Notes: generated by a model from the sequence alone, not told the origin. Shown: positions 11,301 to 24,218, counted from the first letter of the stretch. The stretch: DNA of 64,000 nt from Oscarella lobularis (GCF_947507565.1 NC_089175.1:2345733-2409732); one strand, 5' to 3'. Numbers and translations are program-made.

Positions 11301-12380
11301 TTGGCTATTGATTTTTGGATGTAACCAGGGCAAAAAATGACTTTTTCTGACGACGGCGTTCTTCTAACAAAATTTGACAGAATGTATGACAATGTAAGAC
11401 CAGGAAATGGGATAAATAATTGTGAAATATCAATTAGAAAGCGAACATTGGATTTCTACTCCTAATTTCCATATTGTCATATGGGTTAGGATGGGCGAAC
11501 ATATAGAGATTTGAAGAGTGCGAGAGAAGTCGTTCGCGCTTTGCTCAAAGAGGGAGAGAAGAAATGAAATACATTTCAACACAAATTCAACACAACGTTA
11601 TTTATCTATTGATTTATTTTCTTATATAGCGTTTCATCGATTACGCACTCTTATCTCGCGTTGATATTCTAAATAAGGTTGAGAACACGTGGTTCGTCTC
11701 CTCGATTCTTCCAATAGAACGAGACAAAGAGAGAAGGGTCTAGGAACGAACTAATGAATCAATAAGTTCGAGAGAAGATGCGAAACGCTTTCGATTTTGA
11801 CTGGAAGTAAGTTTTCTATGTTAACACGCTGAACTGCGCTGTTTGGAAATAATAGACAATGAAAATGACAAAAGCAGATCTGTTTTGGAATTAATAAATA
11901 AATTAATAGGTAATGAAAAATAGTTATGTCTAGCTGATTATTCTTTTCTTACAGAGACGTTGTATTAATTATTTAAAGGCGGGAAATCATTCGTAAGTGT
12001 AAAACAAACGATGTAATAGTTTTAAATTCTTTTACATCCGGGTTTCCATAGATAACGCGCGCTTAATTATTCGTTCGGCGGCCAAAGAATCAGCTGAATT
12101 TCCATCTCATTTCATCGTGGTTTTCCACTTGATGAGTAAGTTTGCACGCGTTGTAACTGATGTCTGATTATTGACAGAAGATTGTCAGATAATCTTTTCG
12201 TCTTTTTGCGCTGTTTTTTGCGACGTGAAAAATTTGAATTCTTTTTGGCGGAAAGAGAATAAGTCAAAGAACAGTGGACGAAGCATTGGAGTGATTCTCT
12301 GGTCTTCTTCATCACGAAGAACGAAGAATTGGATGGTCACGTGACAAACACGAAATTTTAATTGGATCTCAAAAACACAA
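11301..12380. other. Intergenic module DNA: SLC30A9-relic 3' flank plus spacer U copy 2
   Basis: 11,310-11,640 matches 27,955-28,280, the flank that normally follows a decayed SLC30A9. 11,640-12,360 is spacer U, with the tail ORF frameshifted near 12,200; the TGA of the tail is at 12342-12344. No intact gene is seen. Confidence 0.7.
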
Positions 12381-13739
12381 TTACAATTTCAAACATTCAA
12401 GTGAGTTCCAAGCACCCCTTCCCCCCACTACAACTAATTGATTGTCTTTTGTTTCACATGCACCATGGAGACATCGTCTCTCATTCATTGATGGCAATGG
12501 AAGCCAATCCCCGGATAATTCATCATACAATTCAACACAATTGCTCTTCCATTCTCCTCCTGTTGCGACAAGTTTTCCATTCAATGAGGACAATTGACAC
12601 AAGTACTCTGTAGTTGGATTGATATCAATCCACTTTTGTTCCTTCATCAAAAAACATTCAACTGAATTCCCCGCCCACAACCCTCCTCCAACAAACATTT
12701 TATCATCAATCACAGCCAATGAACACCAAGACCGTCCATTCTTCATTTTCTTTATTGGTTCCCATTCTCCCTTATTAATATCAAAACAATCAACTCGATC
12801 ACTCCCCCCTCCCACAAGATAAATGTTCCCATTGTGTCCAATTGCTGATCTGTCATCGAGTTGATATTCATGTGGTATTTCAGTTAATAATTCCAAATCT
12901 CTCGTTTCACTTTTCCATTCATAAATTCTCTTGCATTGTTCCCCAGTGAAACCGCCCCCCTCCATGACATATCCTTTCCCTTCACATTCAAAGACACTCC
13001 CTATGCGAAAACCCAGGTCATGCTTCTCTCCCTTCCACGCTCCCTCCTTCAACTGAAACATTCTATCCAACCAACCAACATGTATCATTCCATTGATTTC
13101 AGCCACACATCCAAATGGATAACACCAATCAATGGGCATGTTTGGTTCGAATTGTTTCCATTTGAGATGACCCCCATCCCATCGTCCAATCTAAAAATAT
13201 CCAATTCTCAATCCTATTTATATCAACCAAATAAAATAACCTTATTTCTCAATCCAATATTAGTCATTTCCGATTTCGCATTCTTCTTCTCGGATTCCGC
13301 TCGCTTTTTCTCCGATTCTGCAAGCTTCTTCGCGAATTCCGCAAGCTTGTTCTCCAGATCGTTCTTCCCTTCTTCTCCCGCCGCCGACGATCTTTTCTCT
13401 CTTCCTGAAAATGTCACAAAATGAATCCCAAATATCAGGTCATCGAAATCGCTCACCTAGCACTTTGACGACGTGTTCCTGTCCTTCGGTCTTTCGCACA
13501 ATCGTCACAAATTGATCGTAAGACGTCGGTCCCTTTCGCGGCAAAATTTCTTTGAGTAGCATGCGCGATTTCTCTTGCCTCGTCGAAATCGCGCGAAGAT
13601 GTTGATGTTCCTCGTCTGTAACGAGTTTTTCGCTGTAGAGACGATCGAAGAGGGAGTCGGGATCGAGAACTCGGACGAGATCGCTGAATATGGGTCGGAC
13701 AATCGACTCCCATCGTTCGTCGATCAATGCGGAAGACAT
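12381..13739 (-). CDS. CARD-coiled-coil-Kelch protein, copy 2 (418 aa)
   Basis: Three exons in frame: CARD 13457-13739 (ATG 13739), coiled coil 13241-13404, Kelch 12381-13190, totalling 1257 nt. The N-terminal helix bundle reads VLDPDSLFDRLYSEKLVTDE then LLKEILPRKGPTSYDQFVTI, the hallmark pattern of a CARD. The middle exon is a Glu/Lys/Ser heptad coil. The last exon holds six Kelch blades (IYLVGG, MFVGGG, LVATGG and LVVVGG, each followed by a conserved aromatic or Cys strand). CARDs bind other CARDs in apoptosis and immunity; a Kelch propeller usually binds ligands. Patch residues here include WCY, LD, FTGEQ, DD, LWAGN, EWK and CLH. It runs divergently from a decayed SLC30A9. Confidence 0.85.
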
Positions 13740-14050
13740 TTGGACAAGCTAAGAGCGGAGAGGCGATATATGACGGCTAGGGCGGCTGTGAGAACAATGC
13801 GGGGAATTCGGGGAGGTCGCATAATTATGTAAGGCGAGCTCGGTTCGGGGAAATCCCCACGAGAGTCCCTGGTAGCAAAAACAAGTGAAATCGCTTGAGA
13901 TTTGATTTGATTTTCGGTTTGGAGTGGAATTCACAATTCTTGACGTTCTGCATTAGCAAAATTATGCGATATGACGAGGGAAACGAAGGGAGAACGACAA
14001 TGAGATGGGAATCGTCACACGTGACGAATTGCAATTAGGAATTTGAATCG
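13740..14050. promoter_or_regulatory. Bidirectional promoter module, unit 2
   Basis: The stretch between the CARD-Kelch ATG and the SLC30A9-relic ATG, about 311 bp, is conserved in five units. It contains CGTCACACGTGACG, GCAATTAGGAATT and, at the relic's start codon, ATGACGTCA. The last creates a full CRE/ATF-type TGACGTCA site with ATG inside it. In this unit only the Kelch side still drives an intact gene. Confidence 0.55.
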
Positions 14051-15777
14051 ATGACGTCAAAGCGGAGGAGGCTTTCCTATAACGCACGCTATAGTTACGA
14101 GCCGATCGCTCTCCTTCGTCAAAACGCGACGAATCATCGCCGTTTCTACAGCACAACAACAAAGAACGGTGAGCAAGCTCCACACATACGCGTATTCGCA
14201 TCGACTAGACTCAAATGGGGCGAAGAAAGAGCCTTAATTTAATCCTTTGGAATTCCCTTTCTTTCGTTGGAGACGAATCGTTATTTTTGCTTGGAAGTCT
14301 CGTTTTAGGTCTTTGCTCGTGTGGGGAAGTCAAGAGGCTCTCGATAGGGAATTGGAAGAAGACGAAAGGAGACGAAAACATGATGTTTTTAGGCGATAAT
14401 CTTATTTATTTATTTATTTATTTATTCATTTATTTATTTCAGAAGTGAGTGCACTTATTGGACATCTGAAAAAATCGGTCAAAGATCAGTCGAAAAAAGT
14501 TCATCTCGAGGCACGTACACGAAATCTTCTGTTATAATTCAATATATTATACTCGTTGTTATTTCTCAGGTGTTTGGCCACGAGAAATAGGGACTTTCAT
14601 TTTGTTACTGGTTCAGCAAAAATCGTCACATATGCAATACGAAGGTTAATTAATTAATTAATAAAAAAAATCATCTTTACATTTATTTCTCTTTTCTCAG
14701 CAATGCAGCTGTAACAATGTTCAAATTGACCGCTTGGTTATATAGCAGTTCATCGAGCATGCTTCCTGAAGCCATACACTCATTCATCCATACGCTAAAT
14801 CAGGTAGAGGACACTTGCTTCGCTCCTAGACTCTTTTGAAGGGCCCTAGATAAAATCATTTATATACATAATACACGTGTTTTCACTCTAGGGTCTCCTT
14901 GCTATTGGGAATAGCAAACTCAATAGGAAAACCCGACCCAGATCATCCGTAAGCGCGCGTTTAGAGAATCCAGTTGCCTCTCTATTTCTTCTCCTTTAGC
15001 TCTGGATTCTCTCGAGTTGAGTACGTCTAGGCGTTGGTGAGTGGCGTGGGAATCTTCTTCCTTGGAGCCGATGCAATCAATCCACGGACTCTGGCATCGT
15101 CCTCATCTCGAATCCCTTCAACTGGTACCCCGACCCCGTAGCACAGGGGAAAATCTCCCTATTTAATTTGACGTGTCGTTTCTTAGGCTCTGGTTCTATT
15201 AGGCGGATCAGCTATTGTTGAAATCGATACGGTTATTTATTCGTCTTTTCTCTGGGGGTCTAAACAAGGTACACTTCTCCGCCCGGCGATCGTGCACGTG
15301 AGAGCGAGCGCTCATAGGCGCCGGCCTGCATGACTTTTCGAGAATACGTGTAGAATTGTATTTATTGTAATCGCGTCCATGGGAAATCGTTTTGCACTAT
15401 TCGTGCGATTTGGTCGCGATCCTTGTGCCGTCGCCGTTCTTTTGGAAGACAGTGCCGCCCGCCCGTCGTTGGGGTAGCGATCGCCGGTCTCTGTCTCTCC
15501 CTCGCGACGTATCAAGGACATATTGTTTATGACTCGATCGACTCGATTTGTATAGGAAGTAAGGGGGATTTTGTATCCATGGTCTTTGTGAGAGCATTGA
15601 GTGGGTTCGAGGCTTACTTGGGTGCGTTGCCGCGTTTCTTATTCGAAGAAATATGGATTTTCTCGTGGGAAGGTTGGCTTGCACGCGTTGCTACATATTC
15701 TCAATTAATTCCTCGACTTTCTATAAGAAAAATTTATTCGGCAAAGCTTCGTCGTATAAATAAACGGAAAATTGGTA
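14051..15777 (+). pseudogene. Decayed SLC30A9 copy, unit 2
   Basis: Exon-by-exon relic of the intact gene at 38551-41095. It keeps LALLRQNAT-like N-terminal sequence, GHLKKSVKDQSKK and SSMLPEAIHSF. Inactivating changes include an extra G in LLAIG (GCTATTGGGAATAG near 14900), a TAG in the VEYV-ALV exon near 15030, and loss of part of the GAGASLYHGIHG segment near 15070. The (TTTA)n run in its intron lies at about 14403-14440. The same lesions occur in unit 5, so decay came before that duplication. Confidence 0.85.
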
Positions 15778-17035
15778 CATAAGACTATTAGCTACTAAAT
15801 TGTTATATATATTTTTGGTGTTAGGAAAAGCAAAGGCAAACTGCAATAGGGCGTCGTTTTATGAAGAAGAGATGATGATGGCGAGAAAATTTCGGCTTTT
15901 CTGCTCAAGTAAAGAAAATCAGCGATGTAGAAACGAGATTAGTATTGATTTTATTAATTAATATTGATTTTTGAGTCAGATTGTCGTGTGATCGTGTGAG
16001 AATGAGGGAAGAGTGAAGAAGGCGAGAGTATGCTTGGATCTTTCTCCAATAGTTCCACGATCAATCTGCAGAGTCAATAAACGAAAAGTGGTAATGAAAT
16101 CATTACGTTTCAAATGGCTATTGATTTTTGGATGTAACCTGGGCAAAAAAATGACTTTTTCTGACGACGGCGTTCTTCTAACAAAATTTGACAGAATGTA
16201 TGACAATGTAAGACCAGGAAATGAAATACATTTCAACACAAATTTGACACAACGTTATTTATCTATTAATTTATTTTCTTATATAGCGTTTCATCGATTA
16301 TGCACTCTTATCTCGCGTTTATATTCTAAATGAGGTTGAGAACACGTGGCTCGTCTCCTCGATTCTTCCAATAGAACGAGACAAAGCGAGAAGGGTCTAG
16401 GAACGAACTAATGAATCAATAAGTTCGAGAGAAGATGCGAAACGCTTTCGATTTTGACTGGAAGTAAGTTTTCTATGTTAACACGCTGAACATCGCTGTT
16501 TGGAAATAATAGACAATGAAAATGACAAAAGCAGATCTGTTTTGGAATTAATAAATAAATTAATAGGTAATGAAAAATAGTTATGTCTAGCTGATTATTC
16601 TTTTCGTACAGAGACGTTGTATTAATTATTTAAAGGCGGGAAATCATTCGTAAGTGTAAAACAAACGATGTAATGGTTTTAAATTCTGATACATCCGGGT
16701 TTTCATAGATAACGCGCGCTTAATTATTCGTTCGGCGGCCAAAGAATCAGCTGAATTTCCATCTCATTTCATCGTGGTTTTGCACTTGATGAGTAAGTTT
16801 GCACGCGTTGTAACTGATGTCTGATTATTCACGAAGATTGTCAGATAATCTTTTCGTCTTTTGCGCTGTTTTTTGCGACGTGAAAAATTTGAATTCTTTT
16901 TGGCGGAAAGAGAATAAGTCAAAGAACAGTGGCCGAAGCATTGGAGTGATTCTCTGGTCTTCTTCATCACGAAGAACGAAGAATTGGATGGTCACGTGAC
17001 AAACACGAAATTTTAATTGGATCTCAAAAGCACAA
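15778..17035. other. SLC30A9-relic 3' flank and spacer U copy 3
   Basis: Non-coding module DNA shared with 27.6-28.7 kb. A ~165-bp piece present at 11,408-11,570 and 28,060-28,215 is missing here, apparently lost between AAATG direct repeats. The spacer U tail ORF ends at TGA 16997-16999, but its start is frameshifted. Confidence 0.65.
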
Positions 17036-18469
17036 TTACAATTTCAAACATTCAAGTGAGTTCTTTGCACCCTCTCCCCCCACTACAACTAATTGATTGT
17101 CTTTTGTTTCACATGCACCATGGTAACATCGTCCCTCATTCATTGATGGCAATGGAAGCCAATCCCCGGATAATTCATCATACAATTCAACACAATTGCT
17201 CTTCCAATCTCTTCCTCCTGTTGCGACAAGTTTTCCATTCAATGAGGAAAATTGACACCCGTACTTTGTAGTTGGATTGATATCAATCCACTTTTGTTCC
17301 TTCATCAAAAAACATTCAACTGAATTCCCCGCCCCTTCCCCTCCGCCAACAAACATTTTATCATCAATCACAGCCAATGAACACCAATACCGTTCATTCT
17401 TCATTTTCTTTATTGGTTCCCATTCTCCCTTATTAATATCAAAACAATCAACTCGATCACTCCGTGGATACCCTCCCACAAGATAAATGTTCCCATTGTG
17501 TCCAATTGCTGATCTGTCATTGAGTTGATATTCATGTGGTATTTCAGTTAATAATTCCAAATCTCTCGTTTCACTTTTCCATTCATAAATTCTCTTGCAT
17601 TGGGCCCCAATGACCCCGCCCCCCTCCATGACATATCCTTTCCCTTCACATTCAAAGACACTCCCTATGCGAAAACCCAGGTCATGCTTCTCTCCCTTCC
17701 ACGCTCCCTCCTTCAACTGAAACATTCTATCCAACCAACCAACATGTATCATTCCATTGATTTCAGCCACACATCCAAATGGCCAACACCAATCAATGGG
17801 CATGTTTGATTCGAATTGTTTCCATTTGAGATGACCCCCATCCCATCGTCCAATCTAAAAATATCCAATTCTCAATTCTATTTATATCAACCAAATAAAA
17901 TAACCTTATTTCTCAATCCAATATTAGTCATTTCCGATTTCGCATTCTTCTTCTCCGATTCGGAAAGCTTCTTTTCGGATTCCGTTCGCTTCATCTCGGA
18001 CTCCGCTCGCTTTTTCTCTGATTCCTCATGCTTTTTCTCCCATTCAGTACGCTTCTTTTCTGATTCAGCTAGCTTTTTCTCCAGTTCGTTCTTCCTTTCT
18101 TCTCCCGCCGCCGATGATCTTTTCTCTCCTTCTGAAAATTTCACAAAATCGATCACGAAAATCACATCATTGAAATCGCTCACCTACAAGTACTTTGACG
18201 ACGTGTTTCTGTCCTTGGGTCTCTCGCACTATCGTCACAAATTGATCGTAAGACGTCTCTCCCTTTCGCGGCAAAATATCGCTGAGTAGCAAGCGAGATT
18301 TCTCTTCTCTCGACGACATCAAGCGAAGACGGTGATATTCCTCTTTGGTGACGAGTTCGTCGCTGTAGAGACGATCGAGGAAGGAGTCGGGATCGAGAAC
18401 GGGGACGAGATCACTGAAGAGAGGTCGGACAATCGACTCCCATCGTTTGTCGATCAATGAAGACATCAT
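17036..18469 (-). CDS. CARD-coiled-coil-Kelch protein, copy 3 (443 aa)
   Basis: Exons: CARD 18184-18469 (ATG 18469), coil 17905-18131, Kelch 17036-17854; the 1332 nt are in frame. The CARD is of the second type (VLDPDSFLDRLYSDELVTKE), shared with copy 4. This copy has the longest coil: ESEKK heptad-like units are repeated many times (LEKKLAESEKKRTEWEKKHE and onward). It has one extra codon at the exon 1 end (VLVG). Loop patches include WCW, VIGAQ, ND, YPRSD, YW, EGAGN, KYG, RDWK and CYH. It is divergent from a truncated SLC30A9 relic. Confidence 0.85.
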
Positions 18470-18765
18470 TTTGGACAAGAGAGAGCGGAGACGGAACAAC
18501 GGCTAGGGCGGCTGTGAGAACAATGAGGGGAAATCGGGGAGGGACGAATACTTATGTAAGGTGAGCACGCGGTTCGGGGAAATCCCCACGAGAGTCCCTG
18601 GTAGCAAAAACAAGTGAAATCGCTTGAGATTTGATTTGATTTTCGGTTTGGAGTGGAATTCACAATTATTGACGTTCTGCATTAGCAAAATTATGCGATA
18701 TACCGAGGGAAACGAAGGGAGAAGGATCGTCACACGTGACGAATTGCAATTAGGAATTTGAATCG
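18470..18765. promoter_or_regulatory. Bidirectional promoter module, unit 3
   Basis: Conserved counterpart of the stretch before unit 2. It keeps the CACACGTGACGAATTGCAATT block and the ATGACGTCA overlap at the relic start codon (18766), and lacks a few bases near 18725. Confidence 0.5.
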
Positions 18766-19321
18766 ATGACGTCAAAGCGGAGGAGGCTTTCCTATAACGC
18801 ACGCTATGATTACGAGCCGATCGCTCTCCTTCGTCGAAACGCGACGCATCATCGCCGTTTCTACAGCAAAACAGCAAAGAACGGTGAGCAAGCGCCACAC
18901 ATACGCGAATTCGCATCGACTAGACTCAAAGGGGCGACGAAAGAGCCTCATGGAGACGAATCGTTATTTTTGCTTGGAAGTCTCGTTTTAGGTCTTTGCT
19001 CGTCTGGGGAAGTCAAGAGGCTCTCATTGGAGAAGTGGAAATTGGATATGAAAGAAGACGAAAGGAGACGAAAGCGTAATGTTTTTAGACGATCATCTTA
19101 TTTATTTGTTTATTTATTTATTTATTTAATAATTTCAGAATTGAGCGCAGTAATTGGACATCTGAAAAATCGGTCAAAGATCAGTCGAAAAAAGAAGTTC
19201 ATCTCGAGGCACGTACATGATATATTTTCCTTTAATTCAATATATTATACTCGTTGTTATTTCTTAGGTTTTTGGCAAAGAGAGACTTTCATTTTTTACT
19301 AGTCGAGCTAAAAATCGCCAC
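18766..19321 (+). pseudogene. Truncated SLC30A9 relic, unit 3
   Basis: Matches the first exons of SLC30A9 through the GHLKNRSK segment and the start of the VFGHE exon. It then breaks off inside AAAATCGCCACATA and is joined directly to a GCNA 3' fragment. It cannot encode a transporter. Confidence 0.85.
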
Positions 19322-20026
19322 ATACCTGGTTAATTAAAAACACGACAAAAGACATAGTTTATTATTATTGGTATTTATCTTTTAGGAAGAACAACGAACG
19401 CAGTGCTACAATCACTCTGTCAACTAAAATTATTGACAGCTATGGTAATTATTGATTCAATAAACTTGCAATTCTAATTTTTCCCCCTCTCTTTCTTAGA
19501 ACGTCTTAGGGACACGCTTATCCACGAGCTTTGCCGCGCTGCCACATGGATTATAGACGAAGATTGACACGCTCATCATGGTCCTGCGTGGAAGAAATGG
19601 TATGTACCTTAATTAAAGTATTAGTCAATTAATTATTAGTATTATAAACAAAACGTATACGTACGTCTGTCAGAATTCCAACTGTAAGGATTTGACTCTG
19701 TCTCTAACATTATTGAATTATTAATTTTTTTATATAGAGAGAGAAAGTCGTCATTCAAAGTCAATTAATTTGGATCGTGCGCGTTGTCCCGTTTGCACGA
19801 GGTAAGTCATTATTATTAGTTAGATATTTTTCAATGTAATGTTGTCTTTTGAAGTCGACTTCAGTTGATGAACAAGAGTGGGCATTCATCCGCGGCTCGA
19901 AGCAATCCTTATGCCGATTTTGCGAAACAGAATTTTTCCCGAGTCCAGCGCGAAAATTCTCATTTGGAATTTCATGAAATTTCAAAATTGTCACCAGTCA
20001 ATATCGCACGCCGGCAAAATTCTAAA
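19322..20026 (+). pseudogene. GCNA 3'-end fragment (SprT, zinc ribbon, HMG part)
   Basis: Repeats 8527-9338 of the GCNA gene: the TTAATTAAAAACACGACAAA intron, KNNERSATITLSTKIIDSY, the protease exon and the HMG-like exon. In the protease exon the HELCH motif reads HELCR and TGA follows IIDE-D. The HMG part is frameshifted near 19990, and the ribbon's first half is lost. It marks the old left boundary of the duplicated unit. Confidence 0.88.
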
Positions 20027-20876
20027 ACATTTATTTCTCACTTTAAAACGGTCTGTTAGCTAAGAATAAATTTTTAATTAAGGACTCGTTTCGATACAAG
20101 GAGAGAAGGGTCTACGAACTAATGAATCAATAAGTTTAGTTCTTACTCGAGGGTGTTCAGGAAACTCCGTGACGTCATTGGCAAAGGTCTAGTCGATCGT
20201 TTTTTTGTCGGAACAGGGGCAAACGTATACAAATGTGAAGAGAGTGAATGCAAGAAGTCGTTTTTCTCTAAGTTTGAGTGAAACGCTTTTGATTTAGACT
20301 GGAAGTGAGTTTTCTATGTTAACACGCAGAACTGCGCTGTTTGGAAATACTGGGCAACGAAAATGCCAAAAGCAGATCTGTTTTGAAACTAATAAATAAA
20401 TTAATAGGTAATGAAAAATAGTTATATCTAGCTGATCATTCCTTTCTTACAGAGACGTTGTATTATTTAATTAAAGGCCGGAAATCATTCGTAAGTGTAA
20501 AACAAATGATGTAATGGTTTTGAATTCTGATACATCCGGGTTTTCATAGATAACGCGCGTTTAATTATTCGTTCGGCGGCCAAAGAATCAGCTGAATTTC
20601 CATCTCAATTCATCGTCGTTTTACACTTGATGAGTAAGTTTGCATGCGTCGTAACTGATGTCTGATTATTCACAAATATTGTCAGATAATCTTTTCGTCT
20701 TTGGCGCTGTTTTTTGCGACGTGAAAAATTTGAATTCTTTTTGGCGAAAAGAGAATAAGTCAAAGAACAGTGGCCGAAGCATTGGAGTGATTCTCTGGTC
20801 TTCTTCATCACGAAGAACGAAGAATTGGATGGTCACGTGACAAACACGAAATTTTAATTGGATCTCAAAAGCACAA
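20027..20876. other. Spacer U copy 4
   Basis: Continues the similarity to 9339-10189. The exon-like stretch DNARLIIRSAAKESAEF is reproduced as DNARLIIRSAAKESAEF with changes after it. The tail ORF ends at TGA 20838-20840, 37 bp from the Kelch stop. No convincing full gene is seen. Confidence 0.5.
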
Positions 20877-22182
20877 TTACAATTTCAAACATTCAAGTGA
20901 GTTCTTTGCACCCACTCCCCCCACTACAACTAATTGATTGTCTTTTGTTTCACATGCACCATTGAGACGTCGTCCCTCATTCATTGATGGCAATGGAAGC
21001 CAATCCCCGGATAATTCATCATACAATTCAACACAATTGCTCTTCCATCTTCCTCCTGTTGCGACAAGTTTTCCATTCAATGAGGACAATTGACAGAATT
21101 CCTTTGTAGTTGGATTGATATCAATCCACTTTTGTTCCTTCATCAAAAAACATTCAACTGAATTCCCCGCCCCGAACCCTCCTCCAACAAACATTTTATC
21201 ATCAATCACAGCCAATGAACACCAAGACCGTCCATTCTTCATTTTCTTTATTGGTTCCCATTCTCCCTTATTAATATCAAAACAATCAACTCGATCACTC
21301 CTCCTCCCTCCCACAAGATAAATGTTCCCATTGTGTCCAATTGCTGATCTGTCATCGAGTTGATATTCATGTGGTATTTCAGTTAATAATTCCAAATCTC
21401 TCGTTTCACTTTTCCATTCATAAATTCTCTTGCATTTTCCCTGAAAGAGACCGCCCCCCTCCATGACATATCCTTTCCCTTCACATTCAAAGACACTCCC
21501 TATGAGAAAACCCAGGTCATGCTTCTCTCCCTTCCACGCTCCCTCCTTCAACTGAAACATTCTATCCAACCAACCAACATGTATCATTCCATTGATTTCA
21601 GCCACACATCCAAATGGATAACACCAATCAATGGGCATGTTTGGTTCGAATTGTTTCCATTTGAGATGACCCCCATCCCATCGTCCAATCTAAAAATATC
21701 CAATTCTCAATCCTATTTATATCAACTAAATAAAATAACCTTATTTCTCAATCCAATATTAGTCAATTCCGATTCAACAAGCTTCCTCTTTAATTGTTTC
21801 TTCTCCACTTCTCCCGCCGACGATTTTCTCTCTCCTCCTGAGAATTTCATATACTGTAATCAATTGCGAAAATCACGTCATTGTTCCACATTCGCTCACC
21901 TAGAACTTTGACGACGTGTTTCTGTCCTTGGGTCTCTCGCACAATCGTCACAAATTGATCGTAAGACGTCTCTCCCTTTCGCGGCAAAATATCGCTGAGT
22001 AGCAAGCGAGATTTCTCTTCTCTCGACGGCATCGAGCGAAGACGGTGATATTCCTCTTTTGTGACGAGTTCGTCGCTGTAGAGACGATCGAGGAAGGAGT
22101 CGGGATCGAGAACGGGGACGAGATCACTGAATAGAGGTCGGACAATCGACTCCCATCGTTTGTCGATCAATGAAGACATCAT
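20877..22182 (-). CDS. CARD-coiled-coil-Kelch protein, copy 4 (397 aa)
   Basis: Exons: CARD 21900-22182 (ATG 22182), coil 21740-21837, Kelch 20877-21689; 1194 nt in frame. The coil exon is the shortest (98 nt) and diverged (EKKQLKRKLVESELTN), so CARD and propeller sit close together. The CARD is near-identical to copy 3. Loop patches: WCY, LD, LFQGK, DD, RRSD, SW, FGAGN, KEF, RWK, RLN and VGAK. Several patches match copy 2 (WCY, DD, SW), while FGAGN matches copy 6. Confidence 0.85.
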
Positions 22183-22482
22183 TTTGGACAACAGAGAGCG
22201 GAGACGGAACGACGGCTAGGGCGGCTGTGAGAACAATGAGGGGAAGTCGGGGAGGTCGCATAATTATGTAAGGTGAGCACTCGGTTCGGGGAAATCCCCA
22301 CGAGAGTCCCTGGTAGCAAAAACAAGTGAAATCGCTTCAGATTTTATTTTATTTTCGGTTTGGAGTGGAATTCACAATTCTTGACGTTCTGCATTAGCAA
22401 AATTATGCGATATGACGAAGGGAGAACGACAATGAGATGGGGATCGTCACACGTGACGAATTGCAATTAGGAATTTGAATCG
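22183..22482. promoter_or_regulatory. Bidirectional promoter module, unit 4
   Basis: Same layout as the other units, with CACACGTGACGAATTGCAATT and the CRE-overlapping ATGACGTCA at 22483. A ~10-bp block (GGGAAACGAA region) is lost near 22413. Confidence 0.5.
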
Positions 22483-22829
22483 ATGACGTCAAAGCGGAGG
22501 AGGCCTATAACGCACGCTATGATTACGAGCCGATCGCTCTCCTTCGTCAAAACGCGACACATCATCGCCGTTTCTACAGCACAACAACAAAGAACGGTGA
22601 GCAAGCTCCACGCGAATTCGCATCGACTAGGCTCAAAGGGGCGACGAAAGAGCCTCATTTTCTTTCTTTGGAATATTCCCTTCCTTTTGTATCGGTTTGT
22701 TGGAGACGAATCGTTATTTTTGCTTGGAAGTCTCGTTTTAGGTCTTTGCTCGTCTGGGGAAGTCTAGAGGCTCTCGATAGGGGAAGAAAACGAAAGAAGA
22801 CGAAAACGTGACGCTTTTAGACGATAATC

Positions 22830-22860
<31 letters not shown>

Positions 22861-23370
22861 TTTCAGAATTGATCGCACTAATTAGACATCTGAAAAAATC
22901 GATCAAAGATCAGTCGAAAAAAGAAGTTCATCTCGAGGCACGTACACGAAATCTTTTCTTGTAATTCAATATATTATACTCGTTATTTCTTAGGTGTTTG
23001 GCCACGAGAAATAGGGACTTTCATTTTTTTACTGGTTGGGGTAGCGATCGCCGGTCTCTGTCTCTCCCTCGCGACGTATCAAGGACATATTGTTTATAGC
23101 TCGATTTGTATAGGAAGTAAGGGGGATTTTGTATCCATGGTCTTTGTGAGAGCATTGAGTCGGTTCTAGGCTTACTTGGGTGCGTTGTCGCGTTTCTTAT
23201 TTGAAGAAATTTTCTTGTGGGAAGGTTGGCTTGCACGCGTTGTTACATATTCTCAATTAATTCCTCGACTTTCTATAAGCTCGCATGGCATGTTATTTAA
23301 ACTCGTTTTCTCCTTTGTGAAAACTGAATTCCGAAATTTGCAATTCAATAAACTGAAAATTGGTACATAA
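22483..23370 (+). pseudogene. Internally deleted SLC30A9 relic, unit 4
   Basis: The first exons are recognisable but the reading frame is broken at the start (MTSKRRR then a deletion). From about 23033 the VFGHE exon is fused directly to the distal GVAIAGLCLSLATY exon, so the central membrane exons are missing. The (TTTA)n run is at 22829-22862. Confidence 0.85.
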
Positions 23371-23924
23371 GACTATTAGTTACTAAATTGTTATATATAA
23401 TTTTGGTGTTAAGAAAACCGAAGGCAAGCTGATTGGCAATAGAGCTTCGTTTTATAAAGAAGAGTTGATGATGGCGAGAAAATTCCGGCTCTTCTGCTAA
23501 AGCAAAGAAAATCAGTGATGTAGAAACGAGATTAGTAGTATTGATTTAATTAATTAGTAATGATTTTTAGTTAGATTGTCGTGTGATCGTGTGAGAATGA
23601 GAAAAGAATGAAGCAGACGAGAGTGTGCATGGGTCTTTTCTCAATAGTTCCACGATCAATCTGAAAAGCCAATAAACGAAAAGTGGTAATGAGATCATTA
23701 GGTTTCAAATGGCTATTGATTTTTGGATTAATCAGGGCAAAAAATGACTTTTTCTGACGACGGCGTTCTTCTGACAAAGTTTGACAGAAGACATGACAAT
23801 GTAAGAAGACCAGGAAATGGGATAAATAATTGTGAAATATCAATTAGAAGGCGAACATTGGATTTCTAAATCTTAATTTCCATATTGTTATATGGGTCTT
23901 GACAATCTTTTTTATTTATTTATT
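23371..23924. other. SLC30A9-relic 3' flank
   Basis: Matches 15,790-16,230 and 27,610-28,130. A minus-strand open stretch here (23571-23843) is also seen at 15976-16239, but it lacks signs of a gene. Nothing coding is supported. Confidence 0.55.
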
Positions 23925-24163
23925 TATTGATTAGCGATCTATTTCTCATATACAACGATAGCGTCTTCAATGGAAAGGTTGGCTGTGTCAAAGTTGTAAG
24001 AAAACGTGTGTATTTTTATCTAATTCTCTTCAGTTGCCTGATGATTTGAAATTTGAGTGGAATGCAAGACTCACTTCAACTGCAGGAAGCCTATACCTGG
24101 TTAATTAATTAAAAACACGACAAAAGTCATACTTTATTATTATTGGTATTTATCTTTTAGGAA
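23925..24163 (+). pseudogene. Short GCNA fragment (SprT N-terminal exons)
   Basis: Repeats GCNA 8370-8582: SDLFLIYNDSVFNGK, LPDDLKFEWNARLTSTAG and the next intron. It then joins the very end of spacer U at a shared GAAGAA, a microhomology junction (24160-24170). Part of the exon (the GSCAYTW segment) is shortened. Confidence 0.85.
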
Positions 24164-24218
24164 GAATTGGATGGTCACGTGACAAACACGAAATTTTAAT
24201 TGGATCTCAAAAGCACAA

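Noticed and set aside
12381-13739. N-terminal domain of the Kelch proteins as a Death domain or DED
   Set aside because: The pattern DxLxDRLYSxxLVTxEEY, LLxxILPRKG and Y-D-x-F fits CARD better than the other death-fold classes, though a structure would settle it.
15976-16239. Minus-strand open frame seen in several SLC30A9-relic flanks
   Set aside because: Not conserved as protein between copies (23571-23843 differs in frame-breaking ways) and has no start context or splice support.
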